Below, piece by piece: positions 23,522 to 31,096 of a stretch of 33,374 nucleotides of DNA. Both the position numbers and the translations under genes were made by a program. The notes beneath the pieces were generated by a model. The model had not been told where the DNA came from. It saw only the letters and a program-made list of their open reading frames with translations, and ran no database searches. The stretch comes from Candidatus Uhrbacteria bacterium (GTDB lineage: Bacteria; Patescibacteriota; Patescibacteriia; UBA9934; GWF2-40-263). Position 1 is the stretch's first letter. Each line of letters begins with the position of its first letter. The DNA is taken from assembly GCA_016208545.1 (NCBI GenBank), contig JACQXU010000028.1, positions 1 to 33,374 of the forward strand, in the 5' to 3' direction.

Positions 23522-23850
23522 AAATTATCTGTCATTGCGAGGGAGTCTTCAGACGACCGAAGCAATCTCCTCGTATAAGTCGTTCCATTTTGGAATAGTC
23601 GAGTTGATAAGTTCAACTTTTTTTTTCTTGAACCAGCTTTGAGTTGTTTTTCTCTTGAGATTGCATTGTAAGCTTCTTCGCACATTTCGTAATAAACAAG
23701 TTTGTTCAGATTATATTTTTTTGTAAATCCATCTATTAATTTTTCTCTATGTTCCCAGATTCTGCGAACGATGTTGTTGGTAACTCCAATATATAAAACT
23801 CGATTGTTGGTATTTGTAAGGATATAGACAAAATAAAGTTTATCTTCCAT
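23518..23850 (-). CDS. GIY-YIG domain protein (UPF0213/YhbQ type)
   Basis: 110 residues from ATG 23850. VYILTNTNNRVLYIGVTNNIVRRIWEHR is the GIY-YIG core in the form VYI...YIG, with Arg and Glu-containing helices and ISREKQLKAGSRKKK following, as in small stand-alone YhbQ-like proteins. The nuclease role is predicted by family only. The normal domain ends near residue 90; the last 20 residues are translated from a palindromic repeat. Another copy of the repeat lies just upstream of the start, so the gene is bracketed by repeats. It interrupts the usually adjacent transketolase halves, which suggests insertion. Confidence 0.88.
   Translation of the reverse strand: MEDKLYFVYILTNTNNRVLYIGVTNNIVRRIWEHREKLIDGFTKKYNLNKLVYYEMCEEAYNAISREKQLKAGSRKKKLNLSTRLFQNGTTYTRRLLRSSEDSLAMTDNL
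23521..23570. repeat. Palindromic repeat, family A (left of GIY-YIG gene)
   Basis: GTCATTGCGAGGGAGTCTTC..GACCGAAGCAATCTCC is the family seen also at 23858-23946, 28834-28911, 29466-29550 and 32236-32284. It encodes the C-terminal SSEDSLAMTDN tail of the GIY-YIG protein. Confidence 0.8.
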
Positions 23851-23857
23851 AAAATAT

Positions 23858-23946
23858 GCATAGATTGCTTCGCGGAGTTTACCCTGAGCGAAGTCCCGCT
23901 TCCAGACGGGACCCCGCCAGAGGCGGTGGTCGAAGGGCTCGCAATT
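23858..23946. repeat. Palindromic repeat, family A (right of GIY-YIG gene)
   Basis: AGATTGCTTCG at one end and CGAAGGGCTCGCAATTAC at the other are the family A termini. Between them is a GC-rich hairpin (GTCCCGCTTCCAGACGGGAC and CCCCGCC..GGCGG). It lies between the GIY-YIG start and the transketolase N gene stop at 23960. Confidence 0.7.
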
Positions 23947-23959
23947 ACACAAATGAAAT

Positions 23960-24856
23960 CTATTCGTGTTCGCTCTTTATTTTTCCGCCAAGAGTGCGAA
24001 GCCACGCGAGCGCAGATTTTGCTTCAGAAAACGTTGGTGGTTTCCCATGCCATAAAAAGTCGTGTTCCATAAAATCAACTCCATATCCTGGAATTGTGTC
24101 TGCGATAATTACACTAGCTTTTTCGCTCATGCCGTGCGCTTGTTCAACAGCGCTTACAAAATCACGAATCGAATTTCCAGCACAGCGAATCACATTCAAA
24201 TTAAACGCTTCAAATTTTGCTTGCAAAGATTCAAGCGGCATGATTTCTTCGGTCGGTCCGTCAATCTGAATGTTGTTTCTGTCGATTATAAAAGTGCAGT
24301 TGTAAAGTTTGTTGCGTCCAGCAAAAAGCATTGCCTCCCAAGTTTGGCCTGCTTCGAGTTCGCCATCGCTCATTACACAATAAACTCGCCATGGCGCGTG
24401 ATTTAGAAGTCCAACATAGGCAATTCCAACTGCTTGAGATGATCCAGACCCGAGCGGGCCAGAAGTTGCTTCAACACCCGGCAGTTTTTCTCGTTCAGGA
24501 TGTCCTTGAAGAGGCGAGCCGAATTTGCGGAGAGTTTTGAGCCACGTTTTTGGAAAATATCCTGCGTGCGCCATCGCGGCGTAGCGAACAGGACAAATAT
24601 GTCCGTTTGAAAGAATCAAACGATCGCGGTCTTTCCAATTCGGTCGTTTTGGATCGTGGACCATCACATGAAAATAGAGTGCTGTAAAAATATCAGCCAT
24701 TCCAAGCGGGCCGGCTGAATGACCAGAGCCTGCCTCGACTAGCATTTTTATAATGTCTTCACGAATTTCAAAAGCTTTTTCTTCGAGTTTTTTGAGTTGT
24801 TTGTCGTGCAAGTGAAGTGGTTTTCTCACTTTTGGGCCTATCGCGAGATTTGGCAT
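23960..24856 (-). CDS. Transketolase, N-terminal (diphosphate-binding) subunit
   Basis: 298 residues from ATG 24856. The thiamine diphosphate site is clear: GHSAGPLGMADIFTALYF, SNGHICPVRYAAMAHAGYF, GPLGSGSSQAVGIAYVG, then SDGELEAGQTWEAM and IIDRNNIQIDG, which form the GDG...N magnesium motif with Ser in place of the first Gly. It is the first half of a split transketolase; the second half lies downstream beyond a GIY-YIG gene. Together with rpe and rpiB upstream, the block covers most of the non-oxidative pentose phosphate pathway. Confidence 0.94.
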   Translation of the reverse strand: MPNLAIGPKVRKPLHLHDKQLKKLEEKAFEIREDIIKMLVEAGSGHSAGPLGMADIFTALYFHVMVHDPKRPNWKDRDRLILSNGHICPVRYAAMAHAGYFPKTWLKTLRKFGSPLQGHPEREKLPGVEATSGPLGSGSSQAVGIAYVGLLNHAPWRVYCVMSDGELEAGQTWEAMLFAGRNKLYNCTFIIDRNNIQIDGPTEEIMPLESLQAKFEAFNLNVIRCAGNSIRDFVSAVEQAHGMSEKASVIIADTIPGYGVDFMEHDFLWHGKPPTFSEAKSALAWLRTLGGKIKSEHE

Positions 24857-24881
24857 AGTAAAAACATTGTAGCACAAACTA

Positions 24882-24905
24882 AAACAGGGCGCGTTGGCCC
24901 TGTTT
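24882..24905 (-). terminator. Terminator after the cupredoxin genes
   Basis: AAACAGGG (24882-24889) pairs with CCCTGTTT (24898-24905). On the minus strand it is followed by TTAGTTTG. It separates the cupredoxin pair from the transketolase genes. Confidence 0.7.
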
Positions 24906-24914
24906 AGTGAAAAT

Positions 24915-25730
24915 TTATTGAACCGTGATCGTGCCTGTCATGTTGCTGTGATACGCACAATGAAATGAATACGTTCCAGCCGTTTTAAAGTATTTTATGA
25001 AACTTCCGCCTGCTGTCATTGTTCCTGTTCCCCATACTCCGTCGTCCCCGCTTGCTGAATGTTTTGTAGATCCGTTGTTTACAAACTTCACAGCTCGGCC
25101 AGCGCTCACAGTCACGTTGCTTGGTGTGTACATGTTATCTGTGATTGTAACTACGATCGCTGATTGAAGATTTTTGTCTGTATTTATGTCTGTTGCTTCA
25201 GCTTTTTCTGCGTTAACGCTGAAACTTGTCGAAATTTCAATAGCAGTGCTGATTTTGTAATTTGGGAAAAATCCATCCGGAACATCATCAATCATTTTAT
25301 TCCAGTTGCTTCCGTACAAAGTAATCGCGATTGCTTCTGTTGAAACATGACGCAGAGATCCTCCGCTTCCAACAGCGTACACTTTTGGATCACTATTGAT
25401 TTTAATCATTTTAACACCCGGCTTGTACGTTACATTTCCTCCGATTTGAATTGTTGCCAAGTCTTTATCAGTCAACCAAAGAACACTGTCAAAATTGCTA
25501 AACCATGTGAAATACGTTTTGTCGTTTGGGAAAACGTAACGCATTCCATCAGCTCCGTAATAATAAACTGCCGAATACGACTGACCGCGAATTAGGCTTC
25601 CTGATTGCAAATTTGCCGGAGTCGTGTAAGTTTGCGCGCTTGCTGTTGAGGTCCAAGTAGCAAACGACATTAAAACTGTCGCAAAAATCGTAAGAGTTGA
25701 AACGAAAATGAGAGAAAAACGTTTGGACAT
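24915..25730 (-). CDS. Exported protein with cupredoxin domain (copper site intact)
   Basis: 271 residues. A signal peptide (MSKRFSLIFVSTLTIFATVLMSFA..TASAQ) is followed by a module of about 140 residues with YYYGADGMRYVFPNDKTYFTWF, LATIQIGGNVTYKPGVKMIKINSDPKVYAV and DDVPDGFFPNY, seen in surface proteins of related bacteria. The last 95 residues are a cupredoxin: VTVSAGRAVKFVNNGSTKHSASGD gives the first His, and FHCAYHSNM gives Cys, His and Met of a type 1 copper site. The likely role is extracytoplasmic electron transfer or copper binding. It is the second gene of a tandem pair, 25 bases after its paralogue, and ends at its own terminator. Confidence 0.88.
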   Translation of the reverse strand: MSKRFSLIFVSTLTIFATVLMSFATWTSTASAQTYTTPANLQSGSLIRGQSYSAVYYYGADGMRYVFPNDKTYFTWFSNFDSVLWLTDKDLATIQIGGNVTYKPGVKMIKINSDPKVYAVGSGGSLRHVSTEAIAITLYGSNWNKMIDDVPDGFFPNYKISTAIEISTSFSVNAEKAEATDINTDKNLQSAIVVTITDNMYTPSNVTVSAGRAVKFVNNGSTKHSASGDDGVWGTGTMTAGGSFIKYFKTAGTYSFHCAYHSNMTGTITVQ

Positions 25731-25738
25731 AGAGTGAA

Positions 25739-25755
25739 TAGGTGTTAGGTTTTAG
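25739..25755. repeat. TAGGTGTTAGGTTTTA word shared with 23S expansion
   Basis: The 16-base word between the two cupredoxin genes matches the complement of the hairpin arm in 23S expansion segment 1 (about 1456-1472). It overlaps the short spacer and no gene. Confidence 0.55.
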
Positions 25756-26559
25756 TTATTTTACAATTATTGCGCCGCTCATCACAGATTTACTTGCGTA
25801 TTTTGAATAGTAATTCCATGTTCCTTTTTCAACAAAGTATCGCGTGAAATGCTGTCCTGGTTTAAGTGTTCCTGATCCCCAAACACTATCCCATTCTGTG
25901 GCTGAATGATTTGTTGTTGAGTTGTTGACCCATCGAACTGCTCGTCCGCTTTCGATCGTTGCTGTCGGGGGTTCGTAACTTGTATTGTTTATTGAAATAA
26001 TCGTCGCGGATTTGAGATTCTTGTCTGTATTGATATCGCTTGCATCAGCTTTTTCTGCGGTAATGCTGTATTGTGATGCAAATTCAATTTTACTTCCAAT
26101 TTCATAGTTTGAAAAAAATCCATCAGGAACATCATCAATTTGTTTATTCCAATTTGCTCCATAAAGTTCTTTCGCGATTTGTTCTGAAACAATCGCGCGA
26201 AGAGTTCCGTCGCTTCCAACCGCGTAAACTTTTGGATCGCTATTGATTTTTACCATTTTTACACCAGGTTTGTACGTTACATTTCCTCCAATTTGAATTG
26301 TTGCCAAATCTTTGTCAGTCACCCATTTTACAGAACTGAAATTGTTATACCATGTGAAATACGTTTTGTCGTTTGGGAAAACGTAACGCATTCCGTCAGC
26401 ACCGTAATAATAAACTGAAGAATAAGTTTGACCTCGGAAAAGATCGCCTGACTGGATTGAAGAGATTGGAATAATTGTTGCGGCGTTTGCAGGAAGGACA
26501 AAAAGTGCCGAGAGAACCCAGAAGGCCGAGATGGTCGAGAAGAAAAACGTTTTTTTCAT
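25756..26559 (-). CDS. Exported cupredoxin-fold paralogue with lost copper ligands
   Basis: 267 residues. The signal peptide MKKTFFFSTISAFWVLSALF..ANA, the same YYYGADGMRYVFPNDKTYFTWY module and a C-terminal cupredoxin fold align end to end with the neighbour. The first His is kept (TTNHSATEWD), but the Cys-x-x-His-x-x-Met loop reads YYSKYASKSVMSG, so the Cys and second His are replaced. It cannot form a normal type 1 copper site and is probably structural or binds something else. The ATG overlaps the rpe stop (ATGA), so it is coupled to the pentose phosphate genes. The DNA identity with its paralogue shows a tandem duplication. Confidence 0.87.
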   Translation of the reverse strand: MKKTFFFSTISAFWVLSALFVLPANAATIIPISSIQSGDLFRGQTYSSVYYYGADGMRYVFPNDKTYFTWYNNFSSVKWVTDKDLATIQIGGNVTYKPGVKMVKINSDPKVYAVGSDGTLRAIVSEQIAKELYGANWNKQIDDVPDGFFSNYEIGSKIEFASQYSITAEKADASDINTDKNLKSATIISINNTSYEPPTATIESGRAVRWVNNSTTNHSATEWDSVWGSGTLKPGQHFTRYFVEKGTWNYYSKYASKSVMSGAIIVK

Positions 26560-27197
26560 AAAAGTTTATTTAACTCTTTCAGTTTACCACTTGGATTGTC
26601 TGAATGAAAGATGAGCGAACCAACACATATTCTCTGTATTCCAGCTTTTATGAGCGGCTTGATTAGTTCTTCAGTTACTCCTCCGTCAATTTCAATTATC
26701 AAATCTTTGCGATGTTTGCGAGCTTGTTCGATTTTTTCAAAAACAATTTCATCAAATTTTTGACCTTGCAGTCCTGGATACACGCTCATAATTGTGAGCT
26801 GATCAATCCTGTGTAAAACCTCTTCAATTTCATGGAGTGGAGTTTCAGGATTGATTGCAACACCAACTTCAAGTCCGAGAATGTCTTTAATGTGACCAAC
26901 AACAGCGCCAAGTGGACGATGCATTTCCGCGCTCACGATTGCGCGTGTGAATGTTGGAACGAGTTGTTTGAACTGTTCTACGATCGGGATTGGATTTTCA
27001 ACCATGAGATGCGTTTCTATCGCGACTTTTGTTTTGATCGCGCCGATCGCGGTAGGATTAAACCAGGTTGTGTTTGGGAAAAGCGTTCCATCAAGCACAT
27101 CAATTTGAATGATGGCGCAATCGTTTTCGACAGCACGCAGATTTTTTTCAAATTCTTTTTTTGATTCGACAAGCAGTGCAGGAACTATTTGTGGCAT
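26556..27197 (-). CDS. rpe: Ribulose-phosphate 3-epimerase
   Basis: 213 residues of the TIM-barrel family: IIQIDVLDGTLFPN (catalytic Asp and metal ligand), IETHLMVENP (His), EMHRPLG, MSVYPGLQGQKF (usually MTVNPGFGGQ) and LIIEIDGGVTEE (second Asp). It interconverts ribulose-5-phosphate and xylulose-5-phosphate. The Asn-to-Tyr and Gly changes in the NPG loop are unusual but leave the metal ligands. It lies 26 bases after rpiB and overlaps the next gene by four bases. Confidence 0.9.
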   Translation of the reverse strand: MPQIVPALLVESKKEFEKNLRAVENDCAIIQIDVLDGTLFPNTTWFNPTAIGAIKTKVAIETHLMVENPIPIVEQFKQLVPTFTRAIVSAEMHRPLGAVVGHIKDILGLEVGVAINPETPLHEIEEVLHRIDQLTIMSVYPGLQGQKFDEIVFEKIEQARKHRKDLIIEIDGGVTEELIKPLIKAGIQRICVGSLIFHSDNPSGKLKELNKLL

Positions 27198-27205
27198 AAA
27201 GAAAA

Positions 27206-27240
27206 TTATGGTAGCCGCGGGCTTTAGTCCGCGTGGTCGT
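27206..27240. repeat. Palindromic repeat at the rpiB 3' end, family B
   Basis: GTAGCCGCGGGCTTTAGTCC followed by GCG forms a CGCGG/CCGCG hairpin. It contains the rpiB stop codon and supplies the last codons (DHAD). A relative, GTAGACGCAGGCTTCAGCC, lies at 32660-32683 in the noncoding terminal region. Confidence 0.65.
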
Positions 27241-27697
27241 ATTCTTGATTCTCAATTTCCTTAACTTTATTTAGTCTACGAACATGACGGTCAGCGCCTG
27301 AAAATTCCGTTGAGAGCCATGCGTCAACAATTTTTTTCGCGCCTTCGATTTTCAGATGGCGTCCAGGCAAACAAAGAATGTTCGCGTTGTCGTCTGTGCG
27401 AGATGTTTTTGCCACTTTTTCGTCAAACCCTGTTGCGGCTCGCGCGCCTCGAACTTTGTTTGCCACAATACAAATTCCTTGCGCATTTCCGCAAATTACA
27501 ATTCCATGCGAGCCATCGTCCGTAACCACACGTTTTGCAACAGCATATCCAAATTCCGGATAATCATCATCTTGAACCAGATCTTGATTCCCCATATCAA
27601 CTACTTTATAGTCTTTGGTATTTAAGTAATCCTCGAGCGCTTCTTTAAGTGCCCATCCTCCATGATCAGCTCCAATGTAGATTGTTGGTTTGTTCAT
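27224..27697 (-). CDS. rpiB: Ribose-5-phosphate isomerase B
   Basis: 157 residues with IYIGADHGGWALKEAL at the N-terminus (Asp and His of the active site), DDDYPEFGYAVAKRV and the catalytic GIVICGNAQGICIVANKVRGARAA. The usual CGTGIG is CGNAQG here, but the base Cys is kept. RTDDNANILCLPGRHL is typical. It interconverts ribose-5-phosphate and ribulose-5-phosphate. It is the first gene of the minus-strand carbon block and diverges from ileS. The last residues come from a palindromic repeat. Confidence 0.93.
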   Translation of the reverse strand: MNKPTIYIGADHGGWALKEALEDYLNTKDYKVVDMGNQDLVQDDDYPEFGYAVAKRVVTDDGSHGIVICGNAQGICIVANKVRGARAATGFDEKVAKTSRTDDNANILCLPGRHLKIEGAKKIVDAWLSTEFSGADRHVRRLNKVKEIENQEYDHAD

Positions 27698-27951
27698 AAT
27701 AAAAATATTTTATCACAATCGCAGACAAACACAGTAATTTTTCTGTTTTCTCGCTACCTGGTAGCGAGAAGTTGGTTTTTTTGATTTTTTCTAGATTTTT
27801 TGGCATACTCGATGCGTATGCCCGGTAGGACAACAATGATCCGTCTCTTGTCCTTCTGTGCTTTAACACAAGCTGTACGACACCCTACGTAAGGAGTCGA
27901 AACAACGGCGGATAAAGAAAATTAACAAATATCATTGTTGTACTACCGGGT
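27698..27951. other. Divergent promoter region of rpiB and ileS
   Basis: 254 bases without a gene. TTCTCGCTACC/GGTAGCGAGAA forms a strong hairpin at about 27750-27772, followed by a T-rich run. GGCATAC/GTATGCC (27802-27822) precedes the family D palindrome. A TAAAAT box on the minus strand near 27711 may serve rpiB. I looked for a T-box leader for ileS and found no convincing one. Confidence 0.5.
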
Positions 27952-27953
27952 AT
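27818..27953. repeat. Palindromic element abutting the ileS start, family D
   Basis: The arms 27818-27840 (ATGCCCGGTAGGACAACAATG..) and 27931-27953 match at 21 of 23 positions. The right arm contains the first two bases of the ileS ATG. Inner hairpins are AGGACAA/TTGTCCT and TGTG/CACA, and there is an AAGGAG near 27892. The arm core is shared with the tRNA-locus element at 12701-12846. Confidence 0.8.
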
Positions 27954-30900
27954 GAATTTTTCACAACGTGAGCAAGAAATCCTAAAACAATGGGACGATC
28001 GAAAAATTTTCAAAAAAACATTGGAGAAAGACGCGCCTAAGGGCTCGTTTGTGTTTTTTGAAGGTCCGCCAACAGCAAATGGACGGCCTGGCATTCATCA
28101 TGCCGAATCCCGTGCGTTTAAGGATAGCATTCCGCGTTTTCGCACAATGCAAGGGTATCGAGTTGTGAGAAAAGGCGGTTGGGACACACATGGTTTACCT
28201 GTTGAAATTGAAGTTGAAAAGCAACTTGGGTTCACTGGCAAAGCCCAGATTGAAGAATTTGGGATCGCGAAATTTAATGAGCTTTGCAAACAAAACGTTT
28301 GGAAATATAAAAAGGAGTGGGAAGAATTTACAAAGCGACTCGGTTTTTGGGTTGATCTTGAAAATGCGTATGTTACTTACGCGCCAGAATACATTGAATC
28401 TTTGTGGTGGGTGATCAAACAAGTATGGAATAAAGGACTTTTATACAAAGATTACCGTGTGACACCTCATTGCCCGCGTTGCGGAACGTCATTATCAAGC
28501 CACGAACTCGCGCAAGGATATAAAGATGTGAAGGATTTGAGTGTGACGGCGAAGTTTAGAATTGAAAGTCATGGAGTCACAGAGTCATGGAGTAATGGAA
28601 CTTCGGAATACATTTTGGCGTGGACAACAACGCCGTGGACATTGCCTGGGAATGTCGCGCTTGCTGTTGGAAAAGATATTGATTATGTGAAAGTGAAACA
28701 AGGTGATGAATTTTTGTGGTTAGCAAAAGACCGTCTTCAAATTTTAACAGGCGAATATGAAATCATCGAAGAAGTAAAAGGCGAAAAACTGGTTGGAAAA
28801 AAGTACGAACCGCTTTATCCGTATCTTAGAGATGTCATTGCGAGGAGCGAAGCGACGAAGCAATCTAGCGAAGAGATTGTTTCTATGGGTCAAGGTCTCC
28901 CTCGCAATGACAGAGATTCTGCTTTCACTATCGTTCCCGCCGATTTCGTCACAACACAAGATGGAACCGGAGTTGTTCACACAGCTGTAATGTACGGAGT
29001 TGATGATTTTGAATTGGGAAATAAAATTGGTCTTCCAAAACATCATGTTGTGAAACTTGACGGGACGTTTATTGAAGGAATGGATTTTCTTTCCGGTCGT
29101 TTTGTGGCTGACGAAGCTGTTGCTGTTGATATTATAAAAGATTTAGCGCATCGCGGACTTTTGTTCTCAAAAGAAAAGTTTGAACACTCATATCCGCACT
29201 GTTGGCGATGCAAAACAAAACTCATCTATTACGCAAAAGATTCTTGGTATATCGCAATGACTAAACTACGCGATGAACTTTTGAAACAAAATGACAATAT
29301 CCACTGGGAGCCGGAGCATATTAAGAATGGGCGATTTGGTGAATGGTTGCGCGAGGTGAAAGACTGGGCGTTTTCGAGAGAGCGTTATTGGGGAACACCG
29401 CTTCCGATTTGGGAATGTGAAAGTTGCAAACATCAAATGTGTGTTGGGAGTTTTGAAGAGTTGCAGTCATTGCGAGCGACCAACGGAAGCGAAGCTATCT
29501 CTGCGACTGAAGAGATTGCTTCGGTCGGCAAGAGCATCCCTCGCAATGACGAGGCAAATTTCGATCCTCATCGTCCTTATATTGATGAGATTAAAATCGT
29601 ATGTGAAAAATGTTCAGGTTCTGCAAAGCGTGTTCCGGATGTGTGTGATGTTTGGTTTGATTCAGGCGCAATGCCGTTTGCGCAGTGGCATTATCCATTT
29701 GAAAATAAAGAGATTGTTGATTCAGGTGAAGAATATCCGGCAGATTATATTTCAGAAGCCATTGATCAAACTCGTGGATGGTTTTATACACTTCTCGCTG
29801 TTGCGACTTTGCTTGGGAAAGAACGGCCGTTTAAAAATGTGATTTGTTTAGGACACGTTTTAGACGCTGAAGGAAAAAAGATGAGCAAGTCTCTCGGAAA
29901 TATAGTTTTACCGATGGAAGCAATGGAAAAGTTCGGCGCTGATGCAATTCGTTGGTACATGTACACAATCAATCAGCCAGGTGAGTCAAAACGGTTTGAT
30001 GAAAAAGCGCTTTCAGAAATGGTGAAAAAGAATTTTGGAATTTTGTCGAACGTTGTTTCTTTCTATAAAATGTTTTCTACTCCACGACTCCACGACTCCA
30101 CGACTCTACGACTCCACATTCTCGATCGTTGGATTCTCGCGCGACTTCACAAACTCACAAAAGAAACAACTTCAAGACTCGAAAATTATATTATCACTGA
30201 AACCGTTCGAGAGCTCGGAGATTTTATTGATGATCTCTCAACTTGGTATGTTCGTCGTTCGCGCGATAGGTTTAAGGGCACAAACGAAAAAGATAAGCAG
30301 TCTGCGATCGCGACTTTGCATGAATGTCTTTTGACTTTTTCAAAACTTATCGCGCCGTTTGCGCCGTTTTTAGCTGAAACTGTTTATCAAGACATTGGAG
30401 GAGAAAAAGAATCTGTTCATTTGGAAGATTGGCCGGCGTTTGATGATTCTATGATTGATGAAAATCTGCTTTTGGATATGAAAACCGTTCGCGGAATTGT
30501 TTCTCGTGTTCTTGAACGTCGTTCAGAAGCTCAAATTCCAGTGCGACAAGCGCTTGGTTCAATGAAAGTAATTCTTCCAACAGGAGAACTGTCTCAAGAA
30601 TATCAAGATTTGATTTTGGATGAAGTGAATGTCAAAAAGATTGAAGTTCAAAAAGGCGATTTGTCAGTTGAACTTGATTTAACTCTTACACCAGAACTTT
30701 TGCGTGATGGAATTGCACGCGAAATTATTCGTCGTGTGAATACGCTTCGAAAAGAGAAGGGCTTGACGATCAATAATCGAATTGAATTGTTTGTTTCGGG
30801 TTCAGACGAAGTTTTTCGAGTTGTCGAAGAACATCGTGCTGAACTTTTGCACGGAACACTTTCAGATTTGATTCGCACAAAAGGCAGTTCGCCAGAAACA

Positions 30901-30957
30901 AGCGAATCGTTTCTAGTAAACGATCAGAAAGTTGTTGTTGGGTTTGATGTAAAGTGA
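27952..30957 (+). CDS. ileS: Isoleucyl-tRNA synthetase with in-frame repeat insertions
   Basis: 1001 residues of the class I IleRS, eukaryote-like type. The HIGH box is GIHH (about 47-50, in PPTANGRPGIHH), and the KMSKS box is at 643-647 (GKKMSKSLGN). The editing domain with AWTTTPWTLPGN and GTGVVHTA is present, with cysteine pairs at CPRCGTSL, CESCKHQMC and CEKCSG. It charges tRNA-Ile. Four low-complexity insertions keep the frame open: about 206-214 and 709-722 (9-base tandem repeats), and about 295-320 and 505-533 (family A palindromes). None touches a catalytic motif. The ATG lies at the tip of a palindromic element with no clear ribosome site. Confidence 0.95.
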   Translation: MNFSQREQEILKQWDDRKIFKKTLEKDAPKGSFVFFEGPPTANGRPGIHHAESRAFKDSIPRFRTMQGYRVVRKGGWDTHGLPVEIEVEKQLGFTGKAQIEEFGIAKFNELCKQNVWKYKKEWEEFTKRLGFWVDLENAYVTYAPEYIESLWWVIKQVWNKGLLYKDYRVTPHCPRCGTSLSSHELAQGYKDVKDLSVTAKFRIESHGVTESWSNGTSEYILAWTTTPWTLPGNVALAVGKDIDYVKVKQGDEFLWLAKDRLQILTGEYEIIEEVKGEKLVGKKYEPLYPYLRDVIARSEATKQSSEEIVSMGQGLPRNDRDSAFTIVPADFVTTQDGTGVVHTAVMYGVDDFELGNKIGLPKHHVVKLDGTFIEGMDFLSGRFVADEAVAVDIIKDLAHRGLLFSKEKFEHSYPHCWRCKTKLIYYAKDSWYIAMTKLRDELLKQNDNIHWEPEHIKNGRFGEWLREVKDWAFSRERYWGTPLPIWECESCKHQMCVGSFEELQSLRATNGSEAISATEEIASVGKSIPRNDEANFDPHRPYIDEIKIVCEKCSGSAKRVPDVCDVWFDSGAMPFAQWHYPFENKEIVDSGEEYPADYISEAIDQTRGWFYTLLAVATLLGKERPFKNVICLGHVLDAEGKKMSKSLGNIVLPMEAMEKFGADAIRWYMYTINQPGESKRFDEKALSEMVKKNFGILSNVVSFYKMFSTPRLHDSTTLRLHILDRWILARLHKLTKETTSRLENYIITETVRELGDFIDDLSTWYVRRSRDRFKGTNEKDKQSAIATLHECLLTFSKLIAPFAPFLAETVYQDIGGEKESVHLEDWPAFDDSMIDENLLLDMKTVRGIVSRVLERRSEAQIPVRQALGSMKVILPTGELSQEYQDLILDEVNVKKIEVQKGDLSVELDLTLTPELLRDGIAREIIRRVNTLRKEKGLTINNRIELFVSGSDEVFRVVEEHRAELLHGTLSDLIRTKGSSPETSESFLVNDQKVVVGFDVK
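28567..28593. repeat. 9-base tandem repeat inside ileS, copy 1 (family E)
   Basis: AGTCATGGAGTCACAGAGTC followed by ATGGAGT encodes SHGVTESWS just before the conserved EYILAWTTTPW. Confidence 0.65.
28834..28911. repeat. Family A palindrome inside ileS, copy 1
   Basis: GTCATTGCGAGG and CCTCGCAATGAC bound a 78-base insert, exactly 26 codons, giving VIARSEATKQSS through PRNDR in the protein. It falls in the editing-domain region, between VIGKKYEP-like sequence and FTIVPADF. Confidence 0.85.
29466..29550. repeat. Family A palindrome inside ileS, copy 2
   Basis: GTCATTGCGAGCGACCAACG through CCCTCGCAATGAC, about 85 bases, encodes SLRATNGSEAISATEEIAS and PRNDE. It falls next to the zinc-binding cysteine pairs, between CVGSFEELQ and FDPHRPYIDEI. 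Confidence 0.85.
30077..30117. repeat. 9-base tandem repeat inside ileS, copy 2 (family E)
   Basis: CTCCACGACTCCACGACTCC continues as ACGACTCTACGACTCCAC and encodes PRLHDSTTLRLH. It lies at the boundary between the catalytic and anticodon-binding domains, just before the conserved LDRWILARL. Confidence 0.75.
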
Positions 30958-30967
30958 TGGCATCTCG

Positions 30968-31030
30968 TCACTTAGTGACGTGGAATGTTTACAACTTTTC
31001 ACAGGGGTGAACTTTTGTCAGCAAAATTTT
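30968..31030. repeat. Hairpin and family F element after ileS
   Basis: CGTCAC-TTA-GTGACG (about 30967-30981) is followed by a second exact copy of TTTTCACAGGGGTGAA (30996-31011), shared with the icd/fba spacer. It may end ileS transcription. A GTTATAAC box near 31031-31038 may be a -10 for the next gene. Confidence 0.5.
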
Positions 31031-31096
31031 TGTTATAACTTTTGTCAGCAGTTCAACCAGTTCAACTGGTTCACTTGATTCATCTTGATCGTATTT

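Noticed and set aside
27698..27951. T-box riboswitch before ileS
   Set aside because: The stretch has hairpins but no convincing T-box sequence or specifier loop; the structure is explained by the family D palindrome.
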